The notes under the pieces were generated by a model. That model was given only the letters and a program-made list of their open reading frames with translations. It searched no databases and was not told the origin of the DNA. A stretch of 63,331 bases of DNA, taken from CAYZIC01 sp964478335 (GTDB lineage: Bacteria > Verrucomicrobiota > Kiritimatiellia > RFP12 > DVOR01). The stretch spans positions 1-63,331 of the forward strand of contig CAYZIC010000003.1 in NCBI GenBank assembly GCA_964478335.1. The letters are read 5' to 3'. Numbering within the stretch: the first letter of the stretch is position 1; each line of letters opens with the position of its first letter. Shown here piece after piece: positions 1-7,881 of this stretch. Made by a program: the position numbers and the translations under genes.

Positions 1-68
1 ATTTCCTCTCTTCTTTAGTGTATAGTAATGGCGTTGATAAAAAGAATTTATTGAGTGAGGATTATGCT

Positions 69-584
69 ATGAAATTAATGCCTATTTTACTCGTTTCTAC
101 ACTACTCTCGTGTGTGGGCTGCTTGTCCTTTTTTAAGGATGCGCATGTAGTGCTACGTTATGAAAACACGTTAGACAATTACTGCCAGGCTATTGGCCCG
201 GCAGTAACAGCAGATATGCTCTCGACCAATTCGGTGTCGGCACGTTTTATCGGTGTCGAGGAGCGAGGATGTCCAGGCTATCGGACGACGCTGTGTCCAG
301 AGAAATGCAAGCATGGTGGCAAGATGGCAATTTTTAAAATCTTGAAGTACAAGCACTATGAGAAGCTCAGTCAGTATGGGGATGAGCAACAGGATGAATT
401 GATCGTAAAGATCTCAGAGCTCAATGACAAGCCGACGATCGCAAAGGGGCTCTATTCCACGATCACCAGTTTGCGCCCAGGGTGTATGGTTGACCTCGAC
501 TGGAATCATATCTATGTTAAGACGCAACAAGCACACTACCCCGTCCGCTTCATCTCTTTTTTGGCCCTATCTACGAAGCAATAA
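69..584 (+). CDS. Putative secreted lipoprotein upstream of the T2SS genes
   Basis: The protein has about 171 residues and I do not recognise a family. The start at 69 is chosen because GAGTGAGG lies eight bases upstream and because it places a hydrophobic signal peptide at the very N-terminus. That peptide ends in LLSC, which fits a lipobox. The longer reading from base 18 would bury it. The mature part has several cysteines (CPGYRTTLC, CPEKCKHGG) but no catalytic motif I can name. It ends three bases before gspF, so it is probably co-transcribed and may be an envelope partner of the secretion system. Function unknown. Its promoter -10 may be TATAGT at 21-26, with the -35 outside the window. 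Confidence 0.6.
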   Translation: MKLMPILLVSTLLSCVGCLSFFKDAHVVLRYENTLDNYCQAIGPAVTADMLSTNSVSARFIGVEERGCPGYRTTLCPEKCKHGGKMAIFKILKYKHYEKLSQYGDEQQDELIVKISELNDKPTIAKGLYSTITSLRPGCMVDLDWNHIYVKTQQAHYPVRFISFLALSTKQ

Positions 585-587
585 TCT

Positions 588-1820
588 ATGGCACATTTCG
601 TTTATCGCGCAATCGACAAGCAAGGGGGGCGTCACGAAGGGCAAATCGAGGCGTCGGATCGTCGTGCAGTCATGTCTCAATTAGCGCAAAAAGGCCTTAC
701 GACGCTTTTTGTAAAGGAAAATAAAGAGACACTCGATGCCCCCAAAGTCTCATTCTGGCAATTAAACACAGCAAAAAAGGAACGCATGAAACCAGCGGAA
801 GTGTTACTTTTCACTTCCGAGTTAAGCGATCTGCTTGATGCAGGGATGACACTTGGAGCGGCGCTGAATTCCTTGGCCAATCAAGGCGATCCTGCGAGCG
901 GTCTCTGTGTGGTGGCAAGCGATTTGCGAGATCGTATTATGCGTGGTGAGAGCTTCTCTGATGCAGCAGATGCACACCCCAAGACCTTTCCATCGATCTA
1001 TGGCAATATGATTCGAGCGGGAGAGGCATCCGGAGCCATGGTGGAGGTTTTGCAGCGACTTGTCGAGCACTACGAGCGAGGTCAAAACATGAAGTCAAAA
1101 ATCATTGGTGCGCTCACCTATCCTGCGATTGTTTTGGGGTTTGGCGTAGTTGCAGTCATCTTTGCGATGGTCAAAATCGTGCCGCAATTCACAGCACTCT
1201 TTAAGGACATGGGCCAAACGCTCCCCCTCTCGACGCAAATTTTGATAGCCATCAGCGATGCCCTCATCAAATATGGGATTTTTTATGCGATTGCCGCAGT
1301 CGCCGCAATCTTAAGCCTCAAGCGCTACATCACAGGTAAGGGGCGCTATCAATGGGATCGCCTCAAGCTTAAGGCACCCTTGATCAAAGGGATTATTGCA
1401 GCAGGTTCATTTGCTAGCTTAGCCTACACACTGCAGACGCTCTTATCCAATGGGGTTAACGTCTTAAATGCCCTACGCATCGCCGAGGAAACTGCGGGCA
1501 ACGCCGTGATTAGCCAAGAGCTACGCCATGCCCGCGAACGCGTCACCGACGGCACAACCATTTCAGGCCCCTTGGCAGCGAGTGGCGTTTTCCCGCGGAT
1601 GATGACCGACATGATTGCTCTCGGCGAGCAAACAGGAGACCTCCCCTCAGCACTGGGGCACATTGGTAAGCGCTACGAATCGGACTTGGATCGCAACATC
1701 AAGATTTTTACGACAGCCCTTGAGCCCTTACTCATCATTACAGTGGCCATCATGGTTGGCTTTGTCGCGGTCAGTATTCTCTCAGCGGTCTTTAAGGCGA
1801 CAGCCTCAATGGGCGCATAA
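588..1820 (+). CDS. gspF: Type II secretion system inner-membrane platform protein GspF
   Basis: This is the polytopic inner-membrane platform of a type II secretion or type IV pilus-like machine. It links the cytoplasmic ATPase to pseudopilus assembly. At 410 residues it matches the family length. Two T2SSF repeats are visible, roughly residues 70-195 and 270-395. They carry the paired motifs GEASG and GEQTG, with hydrophobic segments near 175-195, 225-245 and 380-400. It is followed directly by four prepilin-like genes, which supports T2SS over a generic pilus. No GspE ATPase or GspD secretin lies in the window, so they are either upstream or elsewhere. Confidence 0.93.
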   Translation: MAHFVYRAIDKQGGRHEGQIEASDRRAVMSQLAQKGLTTLFVKENKETLDAPKVSFWQLNTAKKERMKPAEVLLFTSELSDLLDAGMTLGAALNSLANQGDPASGLCVVASDLRDRIMRGESFSDAADAHPKTFPSIYGNMIRAGEASGAMVEVLQRLVEHYERGQNMKSKIIGALTYPAIVLGFGVVAVIFAMVKIVPQFTALFKDMGQTLPLSTQILIAISDALIKYGIFYAIAAVAAILSLKRYITGKGRYQWDRLKLKAPLIKGIIAAGSFASLAYTLQTLLSNGVNVLNALRIAEETAGNAVISQELRHARERVTDGTTISGPLAASGVFPRMMTDMIALGEQTGDLPSALGHIGKRYESDLDRNIKIFTTALEPLLIITVAIMVGFVAVSILSAVFKATASMGA

Positions 1821-1856
1821 ACCACGTTAATTATCAAACAAATAAGGAATCATCAT

Positions 1857-2234
1857 ATGAAACATCCCTCACGTAAACAAGGTTTCACCTTGATCGAACT
1901 ACTTCTCGTTGTTGCCATCATTGGCATTTTGGGCTCAATGGCCGTGATGCAATTAGGAGGCCAAGGCGAAAAGGCCTCAAAGACGACCACCTTGGCCAGT
2001 ATCGGCAGCATCGAAACAGCCGTACATGCTTTTGAGTTTGAAGCCCGTCGTTATCCCAAGAGCCTCGAAGAGCTCACCCGTGGTATCAATGACAATCCCC
2101 CCCTACTCAAAAAGGCCGCCCTCAATGACTCTTGGGGCATACCATTTGAATACAAGGTCAAAGGCAAGCAATTTGAGATCCGCTCGGCGGGGCCTGATAC
2201 GATCATGAATACCGAGGACGATTTGACGAACTAG
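1857..2234 (+). CDS. gspG: Major pseudopilin GspG
   Basis: A 125-residue major pseudopilin that would polymerise into the T2SS pseudopilus. The prepilin peptidase site is KQG|FTLIELLLVV, with cleavage after Gly9 and the conserved Glu at mature position 5. A single hydrophobic helix follows. The C-terminal half has the GspG signature: ALNDSWGIPFEYK and then a GPDTIMNTEDD segment, which in this family is the calcium-binding loop. ATAAGGA precedes the start. It lies 36 bases after gspF in the same operon. Confidence 0.93.
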   Translation: MKHPSRKQGFTLIELLLVVAIIGILGSMAVMQLGGQGEKASKTTTLASIGSIETAVHAFEFEARRYPKSLEELTRGINDNPPLLKKAALNDSWGIPFEYKVKGKQFEIRSAGPDTIMNTEDDLTN

Positions 2235-2293
2235 TTGTAAGGTGGAGATGCCCCCTGCTCGCCTGCTCTATTGATAGGCTACCTATTACCACT

Positions 2294-3022
2294 ATGTTGC
2301 GCAAAGGCTTTACACTCATTGAATTACTCATCGTTATCGCCATTATGGGGATAGCGATGATGGTTGCAATGCCTAATTTTAGTGCAATCAACCACACGCA
2401 AGCAGCCGTTGCGGCGCAAGATGCGATTCAGCTCATGAAGTATGCCCGCAACATGGCGATCTTAAACCAAACGCCGATCGATGTGGAATTTGCCAGTGAT
2501 GGGACGTTACGCGTCTCTGCGCAGCAAATGCAAGCGGTGAATTCGATAGCCAACACCTCCGAAACAGGCAATGCGTCGACAGCCCAGGAGCTCCTCGAGC
2601 GAGATCAATCTGATGCGGGTGAGGATGAGCCCATAGACGCATTCTCCAAGCCATCGTCTTCACAAAAAGAAGGCGTTGTACTCAGTGCTCTTGATGAAAT
2701 CTCGATAGAGAAGCGTCATCGAGGTATAGCCTTTACCTTTGTTGACTACCTCGATGACTTTGATCAGATGCATCCGCGCAAAAAGCACACCTCTCGCTAC
2801 GCCTCAGCCAAGCGCTCCCCCCCAGATGGAGTCACCGATTTCGAGGTAGAGGCGAAGCTAACGGGCCATAAACGATCAGGCTCTGGCTTTAAAGTCTCTC
2901 TCAAGTCCAATGGCACCTGTCGGCCATTCTCCATCCGTATTCACGACCATGAGGGCGATGAGGGCGGTATCGTTATTCAATTTGACCTGCTTGCAACAGG
3001 AAAGGTCACAAATGATGACTAG
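2294..3022 (+). CDS. GspH-type minor pseudopilin
   Basis: A 242-residue minor pseudopilin. The N-terminus MLRKG|FTLIELLIVIAIMG is a canonical type IV prepilin signal with Glu at mature position 5. The remainder is longer and more acidic than most GspH proteins. A Ser/Glu/Asp-rich stretch near residues 95-125 is probably a loop insertion. Assignment to GspH rests on order (after GspG, before GspI-like) rather than on a diagnostic motif. Its stop codon overlaps the next start (ATGATGACTAG), which suggests translational coupling. Confidence 0.8.
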   Translation: MLRKGFTLIELLIVIAIMGIAMMVAMPNFSAINHTQAAVAAQDAIQLMKYARNMAILNQTPIDVEFASDGTLRVSAQQMQAVNSIANTSETGNASTAQELLERDQSDAGEDEPIDAFSKPSSSQKEGVVLSALDEISIEKRHRGIAFTFVDYLDDFDQMHPRKKHTSRYASAKRSPPDGVTDFEVEAKLTGHKRSGSGFKVSLKSNGTCRPFSIRIHDHEGDEGGIVIQFDLLATGKVTNDD

Positions 3023-3416
3023 TAATCAAGCTCGTCTCTCTTGCGGATTTACCCTACTCGAAGTGCTGATTGCGCTGATCATTCTCTCGCTGGGACTAAC
3101 TGGGCTATTTCGTAGCTTAAATAGTTGCATGAAGATGGTTGCGCTCTCAAAAGATCGACAAGACGTGATGTTTGTCTTTTCTCTTGGAGACATGAAGTAC
3201 CCCATCGGGCTTGTAGATAATATTGAGGAAGATGGCGCCGTCGACAAGGACTACACGCTCAAAGATGGCTATGCTTATGAGCGTCTCGTTGATGAAAAAG
3301 AGGATCCCGAAGAAGGCGTTGAAGAAGACCACCTCTATGTAGTACGTACCCGTGTCACGTGGAATAATGGCCGAGAAAGTGAGGAGATCGTCCGCTATGT
3401 TAGACAAGCAGACTAA
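3012..3416 (+). CDS. GspI-type minor pseudopilin
   Basis: A minor pseudopilin of about 134 residues. The start at 3012 is preferred over an upstream in-frame start. It lies just after AGGAAAGG and puts the prepilin signal SCG|FTLLEVLIALIILSLG near the N-terminus. The sequence FTLLEVLIALIILS is typical of GspI. The C-terminal part ends in YVVRTRVTWNNGRESEEIVRY, a beta-rich tail common in this family. It overlaps the preceding gene by 11 bases and the following gene by 20, so the four pseudopilins form one translationally coupled block. Confidence 0.82.
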   Translation: MMTSNQARLSCGFTLLEVLIALIILSLGLTGLFRSLNSCMKMVALSKDRQDVMFVFSLGDMKYPIGLVDNIEEDGAVDKDYTLKDGYAYERLVDEKEDPEEGVEEDHLYVVRTRVTWNNGRESEEIVRYVRQAD

Positions 3417-4197
3417 TCGACATGGCTCACTGGGGTTCACTCTGCTCGAGCTTTTACTAGCGATGATGATCCTGGCGGGAATCACGACCTTGACCTTTGT
3501 GTCGTTTCATGCGGTTAATCAAGCATGGAAAACGGGACGTAGCGTGATCAATGCCACAAGCCACGCCGACTACATCATGGATCAGCTCTCATCTGCGCTT
3601 CGCTCAGCGTACACACCAGGCATGGGCGACAAACATGGTTTTGAATTTGAGGATGATGGAGATGGCGCAAGTGCGAGAGATCAGATTTCGTGGAGTAAGA
3701 TTGGGCATGCTTTAATTGGTGATGACACAGACTTTGCAGGTGTCCCCCATCGGGTGGAAGTCTCGATTACCGATCCAGACCAAAGCCATCATGTAGTGGG
3801 TGGTTTTACCATCAAATCCTGGCGGCAAGACCTCCAGACGGATGAATTTAACCCCGAAGACAACGTTCAAGCAATCTACCTCTCCCCCGAAGTCATGGGC
3901 TTAAACTGCCGAATGCTCGACCCCACCTCAGCTAAAACCGAGGGGGAGCCCAACTGGCTAGATGCGTGGGAAAAGACCGACATTATCCCCTCAGCTGTCG
4001 AGGTGACGCTCTATCTCAAACCACCAGAAGGCAATGACGAGCCAATCGAGATTCAACGCATCATCGAGATTCCCATTGCCACGCTCTCTCAAAATCCAGA
4101 CCTCAAGAGCAAGGATAAAGCAAGCTCTCACTCAAAGCGTCCAGGTGGAGGCAACCGTCCAGGCTGGGGGGGCACTGGTGGTGGACTTCGTCCCTAA
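3397..4197 (+). CDS. GspJ-type minor pseudopilin
   Basis: A pseudopilin of 266 residues. The start at 3397 gives MLDKQTNRHGSLG|FTLLELLLAMMILAG, a normal prepilin signal. The next upstream start would add 15 residues before it. Position after GspI and length fit GspJ, the large tip subunit. The C-terminus is low-complexity and rich in Gly, Pro and Lys (RPGGGNRPGWGGTGGG), so the tail is probably flexible. The start lies inside the end of the preceding gene. Confidence 0.8.
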   Translation: MLDKQTNRHGSLGFTLLELLLAMMILAGITTLTFVSFHAVNQAWKTGRSVINATSHADYIMDQLSSALRSAYTPGMGDKHGFEFEDDGDGASARDQISWSKIGHALIGDDTDFAGVPHRVEVSITDPDQSHHVVGGFTIKSWRQDLQTDEFNPEDNVQAIYLSPEVMGLNCRMLDPTSAKTEGEPNWLDAWEKTDIIPSAVEVTLYLKPPEGNDEPIEIQRIIEIPIATLSQNPDLKSKDKASSHSKRPGGGNRPGWGGTGGGLRP

Positions 4198-4242
4198 CGG
4201 CTCTCCTTTACCCTTAATCCCAACCTTTTCCGGGGCTCATTG

Positions 4243-4749
4243 ATGCAGATACAACAGACCACGCAATCACTTTTTGCAAAAAAATCCTTTCCCATTGCAA
4301 ACAAATGGATCTATACAGCAGCGATTGCAATAGATATTTTAGTGCTTGTCTTGTCGAATGACATTTTGGGTCATATTCGTCTACCGGGTGAAGCGATACA
4401 AGATCCTGATTCGATCGTTCAAAATGCTTCCTGGTGGGAGCAAACGACTCAATCTCGATGCATCCGCACGACAGAAGTCAAACTTCTGACCCTGTCTGAG
4501 CTGATAGCCCTCTACCATGATGTGACAGGTGCTCTACCTCAATCGCTCAATGGACTCCGTGGGTCGCTAGGTCTCACCAATGGTGATATCGAGGACTGCT
4601 GGCAGGAGCCCTTTGCCTACTATACGAGTCAAATCGGTTACGTGATTCTGTCGCGTGGTCCTGATCAATCTTTAGGTACGCGTGATGACATCTGGCGTAT
4701 CGTCCCCATCAATCAGCTTAACTGGATAAAGGAATCTCAAACCAAATGA
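4243..4749 (+). CDS. Membrane-anchored GspG-like protein without a prepilin cleavage motif
   Basis: A protein of 168 residues from the ATG at 4243; a TTG one codon earlier is also possible. It has one N-terminal membrane segment (about residues 22-38) but no G|FTLxE signal. The C-terminal 50 residues resemble the globular end of GspG, with DCWQEPFAYY and then SRGPDQSLGTRDDI, which matches the family's calcium-loop pattern. It therefore looks like a pseudopilin head on an ordinary membrane anchor. It would not be cleaved by prepilin peptidase. Position at the end of the pseudopilin operon supports a secretion-related job, but its role is unknown. Confidence 0.65.
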   Translation: MQIQQTTQSLFAKKSFPIANKWIYTAAIAIDILVLVLSNDILGHIRLPGEAIQDPDSIVQNASWWEQTTQSRCIRTTEVKLLTLSELIALYHDVTGALPQSLNGLRGSLGLTNGDIEDCWQEPFAYYTSQIGYVILSRGPDQSLGTRDDIWRIVPINQLNWIKESQTK

Positions 4750-4907
4750 AAACGCATACCCTACTACTCATCCTACTCACCTCTGCACTTCTTTTAGCGG
4801 CAACACTCATCTATATTCATCATCTACAAGACGATATCAATCGACTGGAGGGAAAAACGACCTCAGTGCACGGGTGGATGACTGGCATCAATCCATCTTG
4901 CTGTTAG
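4746..4907 (+). CDS. 53-residue single-pass membrane peptide at the end of the T2SS operon
   Basis: A short ORF starting in an ATGA overlap with the preceding gene's stop. It begins MKTHTLLLILLTSALLLAAT, a strong hydrophobic helix. A polar segment follows (HHLQDDINRLEGKT), and the peptide ends in two cysteines. The overlap and the clean N-terminal helix favour a real gene, translationally coupled to its neighbour. I know no homologue. It could be an assembly factor or anchor for the pseudopilin complex, but that is a guess. Confidence 0.45.
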   Translation: MKTHTLLLILLTSALLLAATLIYIHHLQDDINRLEGKTTSVHGWMTGINPSCC

Positions 4908-4948
4908 GGGCGACACATTCGACCTTTGTGAATAGCAACGCCCTACAT

Positions 4949-5593
4949 TTATAAATGCCAAGAGCTCAGGTCATCTAGGATGATGTCTGCGGCGCAAAGA
5001 TCCTGACTGGGAGCAGAGGGATTGCGATAGGCAATGGTGTAGATACCCGCAGCATGGGCGGATTGTGTGCCGACTTGCGAATCCTCAAATGCGATGCATT
5101 GCGCAGGATCTGCACCTAGGCCTGCGACAGCTTTAAGGTAACTCTCAGGGTGCGGTTTACCTTGGACGACATCGTCAGCAGAGACGATTAGCTTGACTTG
5201 ATCAAGGAGACCGATCTTACACAGCGTACGCGTGATCATCGCTCGCGGAGAGCCCGAGACGACCGCCATTGTCCAACCTTCGCTAGCTAAGCGCTTAAAG
5301 AGTGTAACAGATCCTGGTATCACGGGTACTTGCCTGTCAAAGAGGCGCGCAAAGTAGCTACTTAATAGCACACCGATGCGTTCGGCGGACTCATCAAGAA
5401 AAGCATTTGGCCATTTGTCTTGCATTTTAGCAAAGACATCTTCCCAAGCGAGGCCATAGGAGAAGCTTAGGCAATTGGCCGCAGAGAAACGAATGTTGCG
5501 ATCTTCTAGGAGTAGGCATTGAGCCTCAGCCCAGAGCTTTTCACTATCCACGAGAGTCCCATCCATATCAAATAGAGCGATAGATTTATCCAC
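4949..5593 (-). CDS. HAD-superfamily phosphatase, beta-phosphoglucomutase-like
   Basis: A 214-residue haloacid dehalogenase-type hydrolase, subfamily IA. Motif I is FDMDGT, with nucleophile Asp9 and acid/base Asp11. Motif II is VVSGS. Motif III is the Lys of QGKPHPESY. Motif IV is AFEDSQVG. A helical cap lies between motifs I and II. This set is typical of sugar-phosphate phosphatases and phosphoglucomutases. The exact substrate cannot be read from the sequence. It sits downstream of ychJ, separated by a terminator-like hairpin. Confidence 0.85.
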   Translation of the reverse strand: MDKSIALFDMDGTLVDSEKLWAEAQCLLLEDRNIRFSAANCLSFSYGLAWEDVFAKMQDKWPNAFLDESAERIGVLLSSYFARLFDRQVPVIPGSVTLFKRLASEGWTMAVVSGSPRAMITRTLCKIGLLDQVKLIVSADDVVQGKPHPESYLKAVAGLGADPAQCIAFEDSQVGTQSAHAAGIYTIAYRNPSAPSQDLCAADIILDDLSSWHL

Positions 5594-5614
5594 GATTCAC
5601 CTCATTAACAGGGT

Positions 5615-5655
5615 ACAAAAAAGCCCCTACTCGATTATTCAAGTAAGGGCTTTTG
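5615..5655 (-). terminator. Intrinsic terminator after the ychJ-like gene
   Basis: An 11-base stem with one mismatch (AAGCCCCTACT at 5621-5631 against AGTAAGGGCTT at 5642-5652). Read on the minus strand it is followed by TTTTTT. It lies just past the stop of the YchJ-like gene and before the HAD gene. Confidence 0.75.
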
Positions 5656-5658
5656 GGC

Positions 5659-6153
5659 TTATTTACCGCAGCACTTCTTGTACTTTTTACAAGAACCGCA
5701 TGGGCAGGGGTCATTGCGACCGACTTTGGGCTCTTCGCGGCGGATAGGCTCTGGATTCACAATGAAGCCATCAATGAAGCGCCATTCGCCGTTGACCTTC
5801 TTAAAAGTCGCTTGCTCGTGGTGCTCAAACTCTTTATCTTGCACGCTGTAAAGGGCGACGAATTCGACGATGCCGTCTTCGTCAGCAGCAGTACCGGCCT
5901 CAGTTGCGACGATTTCCATACCCAACCAGGTTGCTGATTTAGACCAAGTGCGAGAGCTCTCTTCATCGAAGTCCTTTTGAACGGCTTCACCAGATGTTTT
6001 GAAGAGGTAATCGATATCCCCCTCAGCGTAGGCAGAGTAGCGAGAACGCATGAGAGCCTCCGCGGTTGGGGCGATCTTCTCACCTGAGAGGTAGGGTTTG
6101 CAACAGTCTGCATAGGGCAAGCCAGAGCAGCAAGGGCAGAGTTTAGCTTCCAT
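5659..6153 (-). CDS. YchJ-family protein with SEC-C zinc motif
   Basis: A 164-residue member of the YchJ/UPF0225 family. It has a cysteine cluster at each end. The N-terminal one is CPCCSGLPYADCCKPYL, followed by the conserved MRSRYSAYAEGDIDYL. The C-terminal one is a SEC-C motif, RNDPCPCGSCKKYKKCC, which in SecA binds zinc. The middle is an NTF2-like fold. The biochemical role of the family is poorly defined. It lies 24 bases downstream of asd and is probably co-transcribed with it. Confidence 0.85.
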   Translation of the reverse strand: MEAKLCPCCSGLPYADCCKPYLSGEKIAPTAEALMRSRYSAYAEGDIDYLFKTSGEAVQKDFDEESSRTWSKSATWLGMEIVATEAGTAADEDGIVEFVALYSVQDKEFEHHEQATFKKVNGEWRFIDGFIVNPEPIRREEPKVGRNDPCPCGSCKKYKKCCGK

Positions 6154-6177
6154 GAAAGAATCCTTTTCTAATTAGAA

Positions 6178-7197
6178 TTAACGCAATAAGCCGCGTTGGG
6201 CCAATGCTTCAGCGATTTGCACGGCGTTGAGGGCCGCACCTTTACGGATGTTGTCACCCGAGCACCACAGCGCAATACCATTTTGGACGCTAGGGTCAAT
6301 GCGGATACGGCCGATAGCCACATCATCTTGCCCTGCAGCATCCTTAGGCATCGGGTAGATCCCATTAGCGACATCGTCCGTGAGCACCACGCCAGGAGCA
6401 GCGGTAAAGACATCGCGCATTTCTGCGACAGAGAATGGACGCTCAAACTGAGCATGCACAGCGATTGAGTGAGCGTAAGCGACAGGGACGCGCACACAGG
6501 TGCAAGCGATCTGCAAATTGGGGTTCCCCAAGATCTTACGAGATTCGAAAGTCAGCTTGGCTTCTTCTGAGGTGAAGCCTGGCATTTCGTCCTTAAGACC
6601 GCCGATTTGAGGGATTACGTTGCAAGCGATTTGGTGAGCAAAAGCCTTGACTTGAGGCTCTTCGCCAGCAGCAACAGCCTTAATTTGGTCGTCTAATTCC
6701 ACAATTGCAGCACGGCCAGCACCGGAAACAGACTGAAAGGTCACCGCAGTCATGTGCTTCAAAGGATTCACCTTATTTAGCGCAGCAATACCCATTAGCG
6801 TAATGATCGTCGAGCAATTGGGGTTGGCGATAAAGCCTTGGTGATTGTCGAGTGCTTCGGCGTTAATTTCAGGAATAACGAGAGGAACGGTCGGGTCCAT
6901 GCGGAAGTCGTCGCCATTGTCAATCACAATAGCACCCTTTTCGATAGCAATCTTTCCCCACATTTTAGACGCGCCCTTGGAACCTTCTGTTCCGGCGAAA
7001 AGAACCACATCGAGGCCTTCGAAAGCTTCGGGGGTCGTTTCAAGCACATGGAATGTTTCGCCAGCAATTTCTTCATCGCGCTCACGTGTAGCCAATACAC
7101 GAATTTCAGATGCGGGGAAGTTGCGTTGACGAAGGATCTTGATCATTTCGGTACCGACTGCACCGATACCAACGAGACCGACTTTATACTGCTTCAT
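6178..7197 (-). CDS. asd: Aspartate-semialdehyde dehydrogenase
   Basis: Reduces aspartyl-4-phosphate to aspartate semialdehyde with NADPH, the branch point to lysine/diaminopimelate, threonine and methionine. The 339-residue protein has the nucleotide loop GIGAVG at residues 10-15 and the catalytic Cys128 in NPNCST. The conserved SGAGRAAIVEL and RVPVAYAHS (substrate Arg and His) follow. The GGAGAG ribosome site sits just before the ATG. Upstream lie a small leader hairpin and a 16-base palindrome, described separately. Confidence 0.95.
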   Translation of the reverse strand: MKQYKVGLVGIGAVGTEMIKILRQRNFPASEIRVLATRERDEEIAGETFHVLETTPEAFEGLDVVLFAGTEGSKGASKMWGKIAIEKGAIVIDNGDDFRMDPTVPLVIPEINAEALDNHQGFIANPNCSTIITLMGIAALNKVNPLKHMTAVTFQSVSGAGRAAIVELDDQIKAVAAGEEPQVKAFAHQIACNVIPQIGGLKDEMPGFTSEEAKLTFESRKILGNPNLQIACTCVRVPVAYAHSIAVHAQFERPFSVAEMRDVFTAAPGVVLTDDVANGIYPMPKDAAGQDDVAIGRIRIDPSVQNGIALWCSGDNIRKGAALNAVQIAEALAQRGLLR

Positions 7198-7212
7198 TTA
7201 TTCTCTCCATGT

Positions 7213-7231
7213 ATCTCAGAAAAGCTGAGAT
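7213..7231 (-). promoter_or_regulatory. Leader hairpin upstream of asd
   Basis: A perfect 7-base stem, ATCTCAG/CTGAGAT, with loop AAAAG. It lies 16 bases before the asd start and directly upstream of the ribosome site. It could modulate translation initiation. Too small to assign to a known riboswitch class. Confidence 0.3.
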
Positions 7232-7259
7232 GAGGTGTAGCGTTTGTCTTGCTTCTTGA

Positions 7260-7275
7260 GTACACAATTGTGTAC
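7260..7275. promoter_or_regulatory. 16-base perfect palindrome upstream of asd, possible operator
   Basis: GTACACAATTGTGTAC is a perfect palindrome about 63 bases upstream of asd. A plausible minus-strand -10 (TATTAT) lies beyond it at about 7294-7299, which would put the palindrome just after the transcription start. That is a common operator position. The regulator is unknown. Confidence 0.4.
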
Positions 7276-7536
7276 AAAAGGAAAAGATGGAGGAAATAAT
7301 AGCATAATTTGGCAAAAAAGAAAAGCACAAAGGCACACAAGTAGGGGAAAAAATGGGGCTCTTGTGCGATTTTAGTGGATTGAAATACAAAAGAGGGGAA
7401 ATGACAGCCCCTGTATCCTTCTAATTAATGGAGATGTCGTGTGCGTGAGAGCACCCAGCCACACTGGCCGAGGCTCGCTCAAGCTCAAATGTCTCACTGT
7501 GCTAAATTTAACATAGTGAGATATTTGAAGATATCT

Positions 7537-7755
7537 GGCTCTTGTTTAATTTTAGTGGGTCGGAAATTAAAAGGTAGGAGCGTAGCGACTGTTCTTGGCG
7601 GCAAAGCCGAGGCACGGCTCCAAGCCGTAATCAGGCATCGCGCAGCGTCCTTTTGCGGCTAAAAATCTGGCAGTCCTACGCGCCCCCCAAAGACTCCGCA
7701 CGACTCGACAAAGCCACAAGCGCCCCGTTTTACCCATTAAAATCGTGCAAGAGCC
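7537..7755. repeat. 219-base repeat unit with imperfect terminal inverted repeats
   Basis: The left end begins GGCTCTTGTTTAATTTTAGT. The right end, read on the other strand, begins GGCTCTTGCACGATTTTAAT. The interior shares AAAAGGTAGGAG, AGCCGTAATCAGGCAT and GCGCAGCGTCC with 32628-32856, and ACTCGACAAAGCCACAA with both 32628-32856 and, inverted, 18310-18340. It has no coding capacity, so it resembles a non-autonomous element. Confidence 0.65.
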
Positions 7756-7881
7756 TTTGCGGCTTTTGTGCGATTATCGTGAGTAATAAACCGAGCAAAG
7801 AGAAGAGCTAGAGATATAAACGTTTACATCTCCGTTTTTGCCACATTTAAGAGCTTGCGATCGGTTCTCGGCTATGGGTAG

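Larger units (their letters stand above)
7198..7881. repeat. 684-base intergenic region filled with dispersed repeats
   Basis: Beyond the asd leader there is no convincing gene. Bases from about 7361 to 7450 closely match 46281-46375 (shared TGTGCGATTTTAGTGGAT, CCCCTGTATCCTTCTAATTAATGG and CGTGTGCGTGAGAG). Bases 7537-7755 form a unit with inverted ends. A potential hairpin (CTCAAATGTCTCACT...AGTGAGATATTTGAAG) lies at about 7483-7530. The 73-residue ORF at 7441-7662 is repeat sequence and has no plausible start context. Confidence 0.7.

Noticed and set aside
7441..7662. 73-codon ORF upstream of tcdA
   Set aside because: Lies entirely in dispersed repeat DNA; other copies of the repeat do not keep the frame.
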